The notes under the pieces were generated by a model. It was not told where the DNA came from and did not search any database. It was given only the letters and a program-made list of their open reading frames with translations. From Flavilitoribacter nigricans DSM 23189 = NBRC 102662 (GTDB taxonomy: Bacteria > Bacteroidota > Bacteroidia > Chitinophagales > Saprospiraceae), in contig NZ_PDUD01000049.1 in NCBI RefSeq assembly GCF_002646595.1, positions 1-64,000 on the forward strand: a stretch of DNA of 64,000 nucleotides. Direction: 5' to 3'. The position numbers were made by a program, and so were the translations under genes. Of this stretch, positions 52,679-62,500 are shown in pieces (the stretch's first letter is position 1; every line of letters starts with the position of its first letter).

Positions 52679-52698
52679 AGCCGGACAGCAAAATAACA

Positions 52699-53394
52699 AT
52701 GATGGCAAAAATCTTAGCTTGGAGTGTACATGTATTCACGGCCAGCGGTTTACTTTCGGCCTTTATGGCCATAATAGCGATCGATGCGGGCAATTTCCGG
52801 GAAGCCATGTTGTGGCTCTTTTTGTGTCTGCTCATCGATGGAGTAGACGGTACTTTTGCCAGAATGTTTCGGGTGACGGAGGTGTTGCCTCACGTAAAAG
52901 GACAAACGATCGACTACGTGATCGATTTTGCGACCTACGCCATTATCCCGGCCTACTTTTTTTACAGTGCCGAACTGGTGCCGGCTCCCTGGGACCTCTA
53001 TCTCACTTTTGCCATCTTACTCGTATCGGCCCTGTACTACGGTCTGGACGGTATGGTTTCCGACGGCATGCATTTCGTCGGCTTTCCGGTGATGTGGAAC
53101 ATGGTGGTCCTTTTTCTGTATTTCATCTTTGATTTTTCTCCCTGGGGCAATGCCATACTCATTCTGGCTTTTGCCATATTACATTTTGTGCCCATCAAAT
53201 TCGCCTATCCCAGTCGGGCCCGCCGGTTCAAATGGGTGATTTTAATCAATACCATATTATGCCTGATCAGTGTATTTTTGGCGGTATGGCTATACCCCGA
53301 ACGGCCGCTCTGGATCTGGTGGGTGTCCGTCCTGACGGTTTCGATCTACGGACTGATCGCGGTGTTGGAAACCTACATTCTACCGGAAGCGTGA
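52699..53394 (+). CDS. pcs: Phosphatidylcholine synthase (CDP-alcohol phosphatidyltransferase)
   Basis: 231 aa (start 52699, or 52702 at the second Met). The reading frame stays open far upstream opposite the symporter, but only the C-terminal part codes. The modified CDP-OH motif of Pcs is complete: D47-x2-D50-G51-x2-A54-R55-x12-G68-x3-D72-x3-D76, with the family's 12-residue spacing. Seven to eight membrane helices. The enzyme condenses CDP-diacylglycerol with choline to give phosphatidylcholine plus CMP, a one-step route known from rhizobia, Legionella and others. Adjacent to a choline-symporter-like gene. Confidence 0.85.
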   Translation: MMAKILAWSVHVFTASGLLSAFMAIIAIDAGNFREAMLWLFLCLLIDGVDGTFARMFRVTEVLPHVKGQTIDYVIDFATYAIIPAYFFYSAELVPAPWDLYLTFAILLVSALYYGLDGMVSDGMHFVGFPVMWNMVVLFLYFIFDFSPWGNAILILAFAILHFVPIKFAYPSRARRFKWVILINTILCLISVFLAVWLYPERPLWIWWVSVLTVSIYGLIAVLETYILPEA

Positions 53395-53496
53395 CGAATC
53401 CTTCGTCTGGCCCGGAAATATCCGCAAAGTAGCTAAACTGTTGGCGGGGCGCTACTGTTGCCAATGATAACTAACCAAATATAAAACATACTTGCA

Positions 53497-54516
53497 ATGG
53501 AAGAAATACTGGATACCATACGCTCCTGGGAAAAGCAAGGGCTGGATTATGCCGTGGCCACCGTTATTCAAACCTGGGGCTCCGCTCCCCGTCCGGTAGG
53601 TTCAGTGATGGCTATTTCCGAGAACCTGGATATGGCCGGTAGTGTGAGCGGCGGTTGCGTGGAAGGTGCTGTGGTTAAGGAAGCAAAAAGTGTGATGGAA
53701 AGCGGTCGGCCGAAGACTCTGGCCTTCGGTGTGAGCAACGATCAGGCCTGGTCGGTAGGTCTGACCTGCGGCGGTAAGGTGACCGTTTTTCTGGAACCGG
53801 TAAGTCGCCAGCAAGCACTTAATCAAAAGCTTTTTTCCTGTCTGGAAGGGCACGAGCCCTGTATCCTCGTCAGTCACCTGCAGAACGAAAAGCTGGAGCG
53901 TAGTCTGGTCTTTCCCGACGGCAGCCAAATGGGAAGCACCGTGCCGGAAGAAGTGGCGGAAGAAGCCCTGGATGCCTACCGCAGCCGAAAAAGCCGGCAG
54001 GCCGAGCTGGGATCGGGCAATTGGTTCATTCGGATCTATCCGCGTCCGAGCCGCCTGCTCATCATTGGTGCGGCGCACATTGCGGTGGATCTGGTCCACC
54101 TGGCGCATTATTTTGGGTTCGAACCCATCGTGATCGATCCGCGCGGTATCTTCACCGACCGGACGGTTTTCAGCACGCCTCCGAAGGAATTGATCCGGGA
54201 CTGGCCCGCGGAGGTGCTTCCGAATTACGATTTCGATGCCTATACCTACGCCGTTTTGCTGAGCCACGATCCGAAGATCGACGATCAGGCGCTACATTTG
54301 CTGCTGGATTCGGATATTGCCTATATCGGCGCGTTGGGGAGCAGCCGTACCCACGCCAAGCGGGTGGCCCGCCTGCAGAAAGCCGGTTTCAGTGAAGATG
54401 CGATCGCCCGGATACACGGGCCCATTGGCGTCAATATCAGCGCCCGCTCCGCCCGGGAGATCGCCCTGAGCATTATTGCCGAGCTGATCAAGGTGAAAAA
54501 CGGAGGAGCAATTTGA
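53497..54516 (+). CDS. XdhC/CoxI-family molybdenum-hydroxylase maturation protein
   Basis: 339 aa. The N-terminal XdhC/CoxI domain has GSAPRPVGSVMAIS and GSVSGGCVEGAV (about 30-58) with the conserved Cys. The C-terminal Rossmann domain has LLIIGAAHIAVDLVHLAHYFGF (about 188-208). XdhC proteins bind and sulfurate the Mo cofactor for xanthine dehydrogenase and relatives. No dehydrogenase subunit or other maturation gene lies in the window, so it serves an enzyme elsewhere. It starts 102 bp after pcs. Confidence 0.85.
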   Translation: MEEILDTIRSWEKQGLDYAVATVIQTWGSAPRPVGSVMAISENLDMAGSVSGGCVEGAVVKEAKSVMESGRPKTLAFGVSNDQAWSVGLTCGGKVTVFLEPVSRQQALNQKLFSCLEGHEPCILVSHLQNEKLERSLVFPDGSQMGSTVPEEVAEEALDAYRSRKSRQAELGSGNWFIRIYPRPSRLLIIGAAHIAVDLVHLAHYFGFEPIVIDPRGIFTDRTVFSTPPKELIRDWPAEVLPNYDFDAYTYAVLLSHDPKIDDQALHLLLDSDIAYIGALGSSRTHAKRVARLQKAGFSEDAIARIHGPIGVNISARSAREIALSIIAELIKVKNGGAI

Positions 54517-54526
54517 AATTGATATC

Positions 54527-55084
54527 TTAAACGCTTAATTTCCTCAATTTAGTAAGGCGCATTCGATGGTGTCGTTGCAGAAGAATTGGATAAAAATTTC
54601 CTAGAAAATTGATAGATGCGGTAGCGATCGCCAAAAGATAATGCTCACGGAATAAAAAGAAAACGGCTACACCATTTAGAATGATGAAGGGCAAAAGGTG
54701 ACCAAATTCGGATTTCTTGCTTTTTGTCCAAAGCTGATCCATCCCTTCTTTTCTGCCATTAAAATAACCTTTACGCTGTTCCTGATTGCGCCACAGTGTG
54801 GCCAATAAGATTTTTCGGAAAGTCTCCACGCCTAAACGATCGAACCAGGACTTCAAAACATCGGGAGAGTGGATCTGGTAATAAGCTTCCGGTAATAGAT
54901 TTTGGGTAGGAAGCACAAATCCGGGAAAAGCAAATATTCCCGTAATAAACATATTGATTATCCACGCCAGAAAAATGGTCAGCAGAAAGGAATTGATGCT
55001 TACCTGTCCCAGATGGCCAACCAGCTTGTAGGACTGCCAGATCAAAAACAGAGACAGCGTTATAAAGGAAATCTTTTTTAGCAT
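54527..55084 (-). CDS. CrtO-like acyltransferase/hypothetical membrane protein
   Basis: 185 aa from the ATG at 55084; the frame opens 6 bp earlier with TTG. Four membrane helices (about 8-52 and 130-165), a soluble loop with LPEAYYQIHSPDVLKSW, and a C terminus NFYPILLQRHHRMRL. The loop and the closing YP-x-LLQR-x-x-R-x-RL resemble the glycosyl-4,4'-diaponeurosporenoate acyltransferase (CrtO) family. The region looks AT-richer than its neighbours, suggesting transfer or relaxed composition. The assignment is tentative and no carotenoid genes are nearby. Confidence 0.5.
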   Translation of the reverse strand: MLKKISFITLSLFLIWQSYKLVGHLGQVSINSFLLTIFLAWIINMFITGIFAFPGFVLPTQNLLPEAYYQIHSPDVLKSWFDRLGVETFRKILLATLWRNQEQRKGYFNGRKEGMDQLWTKSKKSEFGHLLPFIILNGVAVFFLFREHYLLAIATASINFLGNFYPILLQRHHRMRLTKLRKLSV

Positions 55085-55175
55085 TTCCAAAAATTACGGT
55101 TTTGTCAGTAACCTATCGGTTTCTGGTAGTATAAAAGTATATACATTTTATTTAACTCAAAAACCCATATTCTAA

Positions 55176-55511
55176 ATGTCTTCATTTTTGAAGTTTTCCG
55201 CTTTCTTATTGATCACTTTTACTATCACCCTGAGCACTGCCTGCAGTAAGGACAATCCGGGGCCCGGCGGTTGTGCCGCTAATTTTAACTGGACCGTGGA
55301 ATTGCAGGATGAGGCAAACGTTCTGAGCAACGCTGCCCAGGCCTACGCACAGGACCCGACTACAGAAAATTGCAATACCTATAAGGATGCCTATCAGGAT
55401 TACCTGGATGCAGCCGAGGACATTGATTTCTGTGTACCGGCGGCGGATCAGGCTGCGTACGATGCAGCTATCGAAGATGCACGGGATAGTCTGGATGACC
55501 TCCAGTGTTAA
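55176..55511 (+). CDS. Small Cys-containing lipoprotein (hypothetical)
   Basis: 111 aa. Lipobox LSTAC, acylated Cys near 23, mature part acidic, with a helical region (NVLSNAAQAYAQDPTTENCNTYKDAYQDYLDAA) and four further Cys that may pair. No known family is recognised; the helical Cys-framed layout occurs in small Saprospiria lipoproteins. A strong terminator follows. Confidence 0.65.
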   Translation: MSSFLKFSAFLLITFTITLSTACSKDNPGPGGCAANFNWTVELQDEANVLSNAAQAYAQDPTTENCNTYKDAYQDYLDAAEDIDFCVPAADQAAYDAAIEDARDSLDDLQC

Positions 55512-55539
55512 TCTGAAGTTTTAGCAAATTGAAAATAAT

Positions 55540-55574
55540 AGCCGGTCAGCCTTGGTTGATCGGCTTATTTTTTT
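55540..55574 (+). terminator. Rho-independent terminator after the small lipoprotein
   Basis: AGCCGGTCAG-C pairs with GATCGGCT and its neighbours (two wobbles) over 10-11 bp, followed by a run of seven T's (55568-55574). Confidence 0.85.
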
Positions 55575-55668
55575 GGTCCCGGTAATCGGGACGTTGCTCG
55601 AAAAGACGCTGTTCTTCCTTTGATCTTTTATGTATTTTTGGAGAACACCTACGCATTTCAGATTACCG

Positions 55669-57945
55669 ATGAAATATCGCCTGTTATTCTTCTTCCTATG
55701 GGGCTTCCTGCCATTTTATTTAACACCTGTACTGCGGGCCCAAACTCCTGATACTACGCTCCGGACCCCGGAGCGACCCAGGATCGGCCTGGTACTCAGT
55801 GGTGGCGGCGCCAAGGGAATGGCCCACATCGGCGTGCTGAAAGTGCTGGAGGAAGTAGGGATCCGGCCGGATTTTATTACCGGCACCAGCATGGGAAGTA
55901 TCATTGGTGGCCTCTACGCGATCGGCTACCGGGCGGATAGCCTGGAGCGTCTGATCCTGGACCAAAACTGGTCCGAGGTACTGAGTGACCGCATGCCTCT
56001 GCAGAATGTCATCTTCGAAGAAAAACCCTTTTTTGAAAATCAGCTGGCCGAATTCGATATCGGCAACTGGCAATTTAAGGTGCCCAGCGGCCTCAACCAG
56101 GGGCAGCAGATCTCCAAGCTACTGAGCCGCCTGACCCTGCCGGCCATGGAAGAGTCAGATTTTCGGAAATTCCCCATTCCTTTTGTGTGCAACGGGTCGG
56201 ATATGATCAGTGGTAAATCGGTGGTCCTGGAAGAAGGAGACCTGGCGAAAGCCATGCGGACCAGTATGGCGATCCCGACCGTTTTCACCCCCATCCGGAG
56301 TGAGGAACAGGTGCTGGTCGACGGTGGCCTGGTGCACAATTTTGCCGTGCGCGAGATCGTGGACATGGGAGCGGATATTGTGATCGGCGTTTATACCGGC
56401 CGGCAGAAAGCGGCTCCGGAACACATGGACGGCTTGTCCGATGTACTGTTGCAGTCCTTCTTTCTGATGGGCATCGAGGATGCGGAAAAACAAATGGATC
56501 TGATCGATATCTACATCGAACCGGACCTACGCAACTATAGCGCCTCCCAGTTTTACGAGGCCGATTCCATTATGTACATGGGCGAACTGGCGGCCCGCCG
56601 GGCGTTGCCGCAGTTGCGGCAACTGGCCGATTCGCTGCGGCAATATGCAATTCCGTCGGAGGTCCCCGCTCTGGAATCTCCTGATCCTCTGGTCATCCAC
56701 CGGGTGGATGTACAGGGAAACGAACGCCTCACCGGATATGAGATCACCGGCCGCTTCGATATCCGGATGGCCAAACCGATCACCGTAGACGATATCGACG
56801 CGGGGATCGACCGGCTGTTCGGGACCAATGCCTTCGAAAAGGTGACTTACCGGGTGCAACGGGAAGGGGATCGAAATTTTCTGACCCTCGATGTACAGGA
56901 GAAATCCCAGGCCATTCTCAAGGCAGCGATCAATTACGACAGTTACCACGAGGCCGGCTTTCTGCTGGGGCTCATCCGCCGCAACCTCTGGCTGCCGGCA
57001 TCCCGTTTGGTGGTGGTGACCAAACTGGCGGACAACTACCGCCTCAACGCAAATTACCTGAAGTACGTCAGCCGCAACCAACGGGCCTCCCTGGCGGCGG
57101 AGTTTCGCGTCAATCGCGATGAACTACCCTTCTACCAGAAAGGCATCACCGTGCAGGAATTTAAATTGACGGAATCCGTTTTCGATGTGGGCTGGCAGTA
57201 TCGATTTGGGCACAATGTACTTTTTTCCACCGGTGTGCAGCGGGAACGTCTGGTGTTTCAACCCCGTTCCGGGATTGATCCGGGCTTCAGAAAACTGGTC
57301 TTTACGAATCATCTGGTATACGGCGGTCTGGACATCAATTCGCTGGATCGCAATATCTTTCCCCGTAGGGGCGTGCAAATGCAGGCCCGGGGCAAACTGG
57401 TGAACAACAGCCGTTTTCGCCTGACTGAACCCAATGTGAATATCCCGTTTAACCCGGATACACTTTTTAGTTTTGATCCCTACTTCAAGCTGAGTCTGCA
57501 GCTTAACAGCTTTATTCCGGTGCACAGCAAGGCTTCCATCGTGTTTCGGACTTTTGCGGGCTATATCTGGAACCCCAAAGACAACTTCGTGGATTTCTTT
57601 CTGGTAGGTGCTCCGGAGCGATTGGGGCAACGCCACATTCCCTTTCTGGGGCTGGAGGCTAATGAGCAGGTAGCAGCCGCAGCTTTTGGTGGTAGTCTGG
57701 GCTGGCAGCAGTTCGTCAGCCGGGCGTTGATGTTCCGACTGGAAACCAATTTCGGCTTTTTCCAGTCGCCCGATAACCTGCAGATACCCCGGGATCGCAA
57801 TATCCCACTTTGGGGTTTTGGGGCTACGATTGGCTATCAGTCTTTTCTCGGCCCAATTACTTTAACCTTTTCGTTGCCTCTGAAAACGGATGGTACGGTA
57901 CAGCCGGGGGTGAAATCTTTTTTGTCGATTGGGCATCGGTTTTGA
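55669..57945 (+). CDS. Patatin-like phospholipase fused to a surface-antigen (Omp85-type) barrel
   Basis: 758 aa from the ATG at 55669; the frame starts 39 bp earlier without a signal. Signal peptide about 1-25 (VLRAQ). The patatin domain (about 35-305) has the oxyanion loop SGGGAKG, the nucleophile in GTSMG and the Asp of DGGL. A POTRA-like region follows (about 340-415, QGNERLTGYEITG). The C-terminal half is a barrel of the bacterial surface antigen type ending GHRF. This patatin-POTRA-barrel order is that of type Vd autotransporters such as PlpD, suggesting surface or secreted lipase activity. Confidence 0.85.
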   Translation: MKYRLLFFFLWGFLPFYLTPVLRAQTPDTTLRTPERPRIGLVLSGGGAKGMAHIGVLKVLEEVGIRPDFITGTSMGSIIGGLYAIGYRADSLERLILDQNWSEVLSDRMPLQNVIFEEKPFFENQLAEFDIGNWQFKVPSGLNQGQQISKLLSRLTLPAMEESDFRKFPIPFVCNGSDMISGKSVVLEEGDLAKAMRTSMAIPTVFTPIRSEEQVLVDGGLVHNFAVREIVDMGADIVIGVYTGRQKAAPEHMDGLSDVLLQSFFLMGIEDAEKQMDLIDIYIEPDLRNYSASQFYEADSIMYMGELAARRALPQLRQLADSLRQYAIPSEVPALESPDPLVIHRVDVQGNERLTGYEITGRFDIRMAKPITVDDIDAGIDRLFGTNAFEKVTYRVQREGDRNFLTLDVQEKSQAILKAAINYDSYHEAGFLLGLIRRNLWLPASRLVVVTKLADNYRLNANYLKYVSRNQRASLAAEFRVNRDELPFYQKGITVQEFKLTESVFDVGWQYRFGHNVLFSTGVQRERLVFQPRSGIDPGFRKLVFTNHLVYGGLDINSLDRNIFPRRGVQMQARGKLVNNSRFRLTEPNVNIPFNPDTLFSFDPYFKLSLQLNSFIPVHSKASIVFRTFAGYIWNPKDNFVDFFLVGAPERLGQRHIPFLGLEANEQVAAAAFGGSLGWQQFVSRALMFRLETNFGFFQSPDNLQIPRDRNIPLWGFGATIGYQSFLGPITLTFSLPLKTDGTVQPGVKSFLSIGHRF

Positions 57946-57964
57946 GGGGGAGATGCGAGGGGTC

Positions 57965-58028
57965 AGGGTTGGGAGGTGTCAGGTGTCAGGGTTTGGGGAG
58001 TGAGGGTTGAGAGGTGTCAGGTGTCAGG
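57965..58028. repeat. Second copy of the GGTGTCAGG iterated repeat
   Basis: Two overlapping pairs of GGTGTCAGG lie between the convergent patatin and cytochrome genes, in a G-rich stretch. Same 9-mer as at 3013-3152. Only the G-rich strand arm is present here. Confidence 0.7.
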
Positions 58029-58032
58029 GGAG

Positions 58033-58066
58033 GGTTCCGGGTAACTTTGAGGGGCTACCCGGAACC
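58033..58066. terminator. Hairpin between patatin and cytochrome genes
   Basis: GGTTCCGGGTA (58033-58043) pairs perfectly with TACCCGGAACC (58056-58066). No T-run; likely a bidirectional terminator-like hairpin. Confidence 0.55.
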
Positions 58067-58112
58067 GGTTGAATTAGTTTCGATGAATGATCGTTCTGCA
58101 CGAATGCGGTGA

Positions 58113-59123
58113 TCAATCCATTTTGGCTTCTTTTTCTTCGAATACCCGTTCCACCTCGTTCTCGACCGGCGGGATGGTCTGCAGGTAGGCAAAAATGGCG
58201 CCTACTTCGTAATCGGTGAGCAGGGCGTAGGGGGCCATTGGGTACCTTAACTTCGGTTCGCCTTGCTTGATCCCGCTTTTGACCGCCAGGATGAATTCCG
58301 CTTCGGTCCAGTCGCCGATGCCGGTGGGATGGGGGGTGAGGTTGGCGGTTGGGACGACCTCGCCTTCTAAGTTCAGGGTCGGGTTTCCACCGCCGAAATA
58401 ACCGGCGCTCTGGGTAGGTTCCAGAAAGTCGTTGGTTTTGAAATCCGCCGAATGGCAGGAATAGCAATCCAGGTTGTGGGCCAGATACTTACCCAGTTCG
58501 ACCTTATTGGTAGTATCGGGCATTTCGATCCGGTTTTCCGGTAGTGGGAACGGTTTCCAGGCTATGTTACAGAGCAACTTGGTCAGGAAACCTACCTCGC
58601 TGGGTTGATCCGGCTTATTGATCGCGGCCACTATCGGATCATCGGATTTCAGGAACGAGATGATCGCATGGATATCCTCATCGGCCATGAGCGGCAACTT
58701 GGCCATATAGGGCGGTGCGTACTGGCCATCCTTTTTGATGCCGGTACGCAACAGGTACATGAGTTCTCCCGGCGTCCAGTCGCCGATACCGTATTCCTTA
58801 TCCTGGGTGATATTCTGCGAATAGATGGTGCCGAATTCCGCCGGAGCATCTTTCATTTGCGCTCCGGTCAGTTGCCCGGTCTCGGGGTCCCGGTGGCAGC
58901 CTGCACATAAAGTGAGGGTAAGTTTTTTACCACGGGCAATGCTTTCCGGCGTGCTGTTCAGCTGATAATCCGGAATATTTACTTCGTAGGAGGGGATGCC
59001 CCGGTAATTGATGGTAAACCCGCCGATCAGAGCCAGCACTACAATGACGCCGAGCGCAATTCCTCCGTACTTTAATCCTTTCTTCAGGTGAGCTTTGGTA
59101 ATTTTGAAGTTTGGTTTTTTCAT
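58113..59123 (-). CDS. Membrane-anchored dihaem cytochrome c
   Basis: 336 aa from the ATG at 59123. One N-terminal membrane helix (about 20-42), then two cytochrome c domains with CxxCH haem sites: CAGCH (about residue 80) and CYSCH (about residue 221). Met axial ligands are plausible in each domain (APPYMAKLPLMADED; RYPMAPY). The build resembles the mono- or dihaem subunits of periplasmic electron transport. It could accept electrons from dehydrogenases; partner unknown. Convergent with the patatin gene. Confidence 0.85.
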   Translation of the reverse strand: MKKPNFKITKAHLKKGLKYGGIALGVIVVLALIGGFTINYRGIPSYEVNIPDYQLNSTPESIARGKKLTLTLCAGCHRDPETGQLTGAQMKDAPAEFGTIYSQNITQDKEYGIGDWTPGELMYLLRTGIKKDGQYAPPYMAKLPLMADEDIHAIISFLKSDDPIVAAINKPDQPSEVGFLTKLLCNIAWKPFPLPENRIEMPDTTNKVELGKYLAHNLDCYSCHSADFKTNDFLEPTQSAGYFGGGNPTLNLEGEVVPTANLTPHPTGIGDWTEAEFILAVKSGIKQGEPKLRYPMAPYALLTDYEVGAIFAYLQTIPPVENEVERVFEEKEAKMD

Positions 59124-59395
59124 GTAATAGTATGTTATAGGTGTACAAATCTTAAGCACCACCAGTCCGGGAAAACCGGTTGGCAGGGAGGGGCGTTATT
59201 CTTCAAAAAAGGCGGTGGTTGTAGATAAAAGGCCCGTTTCATGCCCGAAGGCAACTGTGGGAGGCTTTGGAATTGAGACGGGAAATTAAGAAAATTCCAT
59301 AAAAAAATATAATTGCGATTTAGCGTGGTGAGGCGGATACTGCTTAAAACCACCCGTTTTTCCTGCTTAATTTAGCCATTGGGAGAACGAATAAA

Positions 59396-59429
59396 TAAAA
59401 AAAGTGCCGGTCCACCCGGGACCGGCACT
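59396..59429 (-). terminator. Rho-independent terminator of the giant repeat gene
   Basis: AGTGCCGGTCC pairs with GGACCGGCACT (59403-59429) around a short loop. Seven A's on the plus strand at 59396-59402 give the U-run for minus-strand transcripts. It follows the giant gene's stop at 59512. Confidence 0.88.
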
Positions 59430-59511
59430 GCCAAAATAATTCCTTCAAAGTACCCTATCAAATATCTTGATGATACCGCTTCCTGCCATACAAATTGCAG
59501 GAAGCACTTAC

Positions 59512-62500
59512 CTAATTCACTTTCACTACTTTCCGGCTGATGGTGTATTTGCCCAACTGGATCCGAAGCATATAGATGCCCGAAGGCAGATCCTGCAGGT
59601 TGATACGATTTTTACCCGCTACCTCAATGCCCGTCGGATTACCGTAGCCGTCCAGGATCCGGATCTTTTCGATCGGATAGTTGAAACGGGTAGTGATCAA
59701 TACTTCGCCGGAGGTAGGGTTGGGGAAAATATTCAGCGAGGCGTTGAGGTCGATATAACCGATCTCGGGCTTCAGCTCTTCGGTAAACTCCACCTTGGTG
59801 GGAATGCCGTTCACCGGTACCCGATCCTCATTAGCCCGGATCGCTACTACCTCGGTAATCTCGACGACGGTATGTTTGCCGGCAATATCGTCAATGGCTC
59901 CGATCAGGGAGGCGATTGCTCCGTAACCGCCTACATTCACCTTATTGATCCGGGTAAGGGCCACATCGATCCGGCCGGAGGCTTCCAGCGTCCGATCGAG
60001 CGTCAGCAGATCCTCACCGGTTTGTCCGAGCCAGCTTTCCGGATAGACTACTTCGATGCTGGCGGGGTCGATCACGGTCGGATCGAAGGTGATGGTAAAA
60101 GCAATTCCGTAAATGTCTTCCACGGGTATTGCTTCCGTACCGAATACGATGGGTACCTGGAAGGTTCCTCCCACCGGAATGGGCGAACTGCTGGCCGCAA
60201 AATCGACGTATAGCGGCGGATCATTTTCGGTGGCGGGTACATCGGTAAATACCGGGAGCGGCCCGTGGACGAGGCCATAGTGCTCCATGATGGGCCCGCG
60301 ATCGGCCCGGTCGATCCGTCCGTCGCCGTTGGCGTCCGCATGTTTGTAATTCAGATCACTGTCAAAATACTGATCGGACCAGTTTTCCGACTGCTGGGCT
60401 TCCCACTTGATCTCGGCATTGGTTCTCGGAGGGCCCTGTTGTCCGTAGGCCAGACCAATATTCAGGAGATCGATGTGGTTGGCGACGTTGTCCAGGTTGG
60501 TATCTCCCGGCCATACTTCGTCTTCTTTTTCCGTCTTGTCGTTACAGAAGTTATCCAGCACCCATTTGCCGCGGGACAGGAAGCCGAGCCGGTAGATCGC
60601 ACCGCTGAAGACCATGCGACCGTTGCGGCCGTCATTACTGCTGGCCGTTACTTCAAGTTTGACACCGGGAGCAATAGCGGCCGGCAGATCAAGTGGGTGG
60701 GCGGCCGCTACCACCGGCTGATCATTGACCGCCAGCAGGACTTCGTTGCCGGTAAAGTAGTAATCCACACTGAGCTGCTGGATCTCATAACCCGGAGCAC
60801 TGATCATTGCTCCACTGTTATCGAGTAGCACCACCTGCCCGTTACCGGCGCTAAAGGCGGGGAAGGTGGAAGCCTTGGTCACAAATACCGCACAGTCACA
60901 GTTGGCGGCATTGGCCGGTGCAAAGGATAATTGAAGCCCGTCTTCTTCATCAATGAGGTCTCCCGGATCGTAACCCGTTATGGGGCCGTAAGCGCCGGCC
61001 GGGGTCTGGTCCCACTCGGCACAGGCATCATTGTCACAGTATTGGGTACTGAGTTCGGCGCTACTTTGACAGAAGTACCCCAGATCGGTAACTTCAAAAT
61101 ACCAGTCGGTTGCGGCCTGACCGGGCAGTGGGCCGAGGGTGATCGGCAGATCGGTGTAGGCAAATTCCAGCACCTCCAGCGTACCCCCCGCCGGGCCGTA
61201 AACCACCTGGAAGGTGTTGCTGACATTGTAGTAGTCAAAATCTAGATCGACCCAAAGCTCCCCGTCGTTTTCGCAGGGGGCGGCTTCTACCGTCAGTTCC
61301 GACAGGTAGCAGCAGGGAATACTGAATTCCGCCTTCTGGGCACAGGAAGGATTTTCGGAATCCCAGACGGCTACGATCAGCTCGCCGGATCCGGGTAGCT
61401 CCAGCGTTTTTTCCAGGGGAAGATCGGTATACAGGAACGAACCGACTACCTGATCCCCAATGGCCAGGGTAAAGCGGTCGCTATCAGGATTTTCGTACTC
61501 GAAATCGAGATTGAGGACAAACGTCTTGCTGTTTTCGAGGCACTGTACAGAATAGTCCAGAGCTCCGATGCGGCAAGGCAGACAGTCGATCGGGTCGATG
61601 GTCGTGAAATTACGGCAATCTGGCTTATCATTGTCGATCACTACGATCTCGTAGGTGGTCGTTCCGTCTCCCGCCAAAGGCCCGATGGTGTAAAAGTCTT
61701 GGCCATATTCGAAGGAGCCGAATTGCTGGCCATTGGTACGGATCGTAAAGCCGGAACTACCAACCTTATCGTAATCAAAAGCCACATCGACCATAAAGCC
61801 GCCGTCTGCGCCGCATTCGTGGGCTTCGGCAAACACCTCACCGATGGAACAGGGATTGCTGCAATCAACCGGGCCGAGCTCGTAATAGCCGTAGCAGGAC
61901 GGATCGTCAATATCTATCACCAGAAAATCGTAAACCGTGCTGCCGTCACCGGCAAAGGGGCCCAGGGTGATAAAAGGCGCTTCGTAGCTGTACGGACCGG
62001 AAATCTGTCCGTTGGTAAAGACGTAGTAACCTTTGGCACCCGGATCCTGGATGTCAAATGAAAGGTCCACCAGGAACTGTCCGCCGATGCAGGGATAGCG
62101 TTCAATCTGCAGGTTGGAAATATTACAATCGTTACCGCCGCCGGGGCAATCGGGGGCACTGAAGTGAATATCCGCCGCGCAATTGCCACTGATATCTTTG
62201 ACGAGCAATTTCCATTCCAGGTCGATCAGGGCGTTGAAAGGACCGAGTTTCAGGGGGAGATCTTCGTAGGCAAAAATGCCGTATTTCTCGTCGTTCAGAA
62301 ACAACTGGAATTCCTGGGAAGTCCCTTCGTGCTGGAAATCAAGCTGGGTGTAGAATTGCTGACCATCATCGGTGCAGTAGGTTTCCACTAGGTGCAGCTC
62401 ACCGATCTTACAGGCTCCGCCCGGGCAAACCGGTGCGGCCAGTTTGGCATCCGAAGCGCAGGGGGAGGAGTTGGTATTGGAAAGATCGCGCACCAGTACG

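Noticed and set aside
51676-52698. Long open frame continuing upstream of pcs (572 aa in total)
   Set aside because: It is antisense to the symporter gene and low-complexity polar; the family N terminus begins at the Met at 52699.
59740-60540. Cellulosome dockerin and cohesin
   Set aside because: The calcium-pair and cohesin-like folds occur in many secreted Bacteroidota proteins; no scaffoldin or glycoside hydrolase is present.
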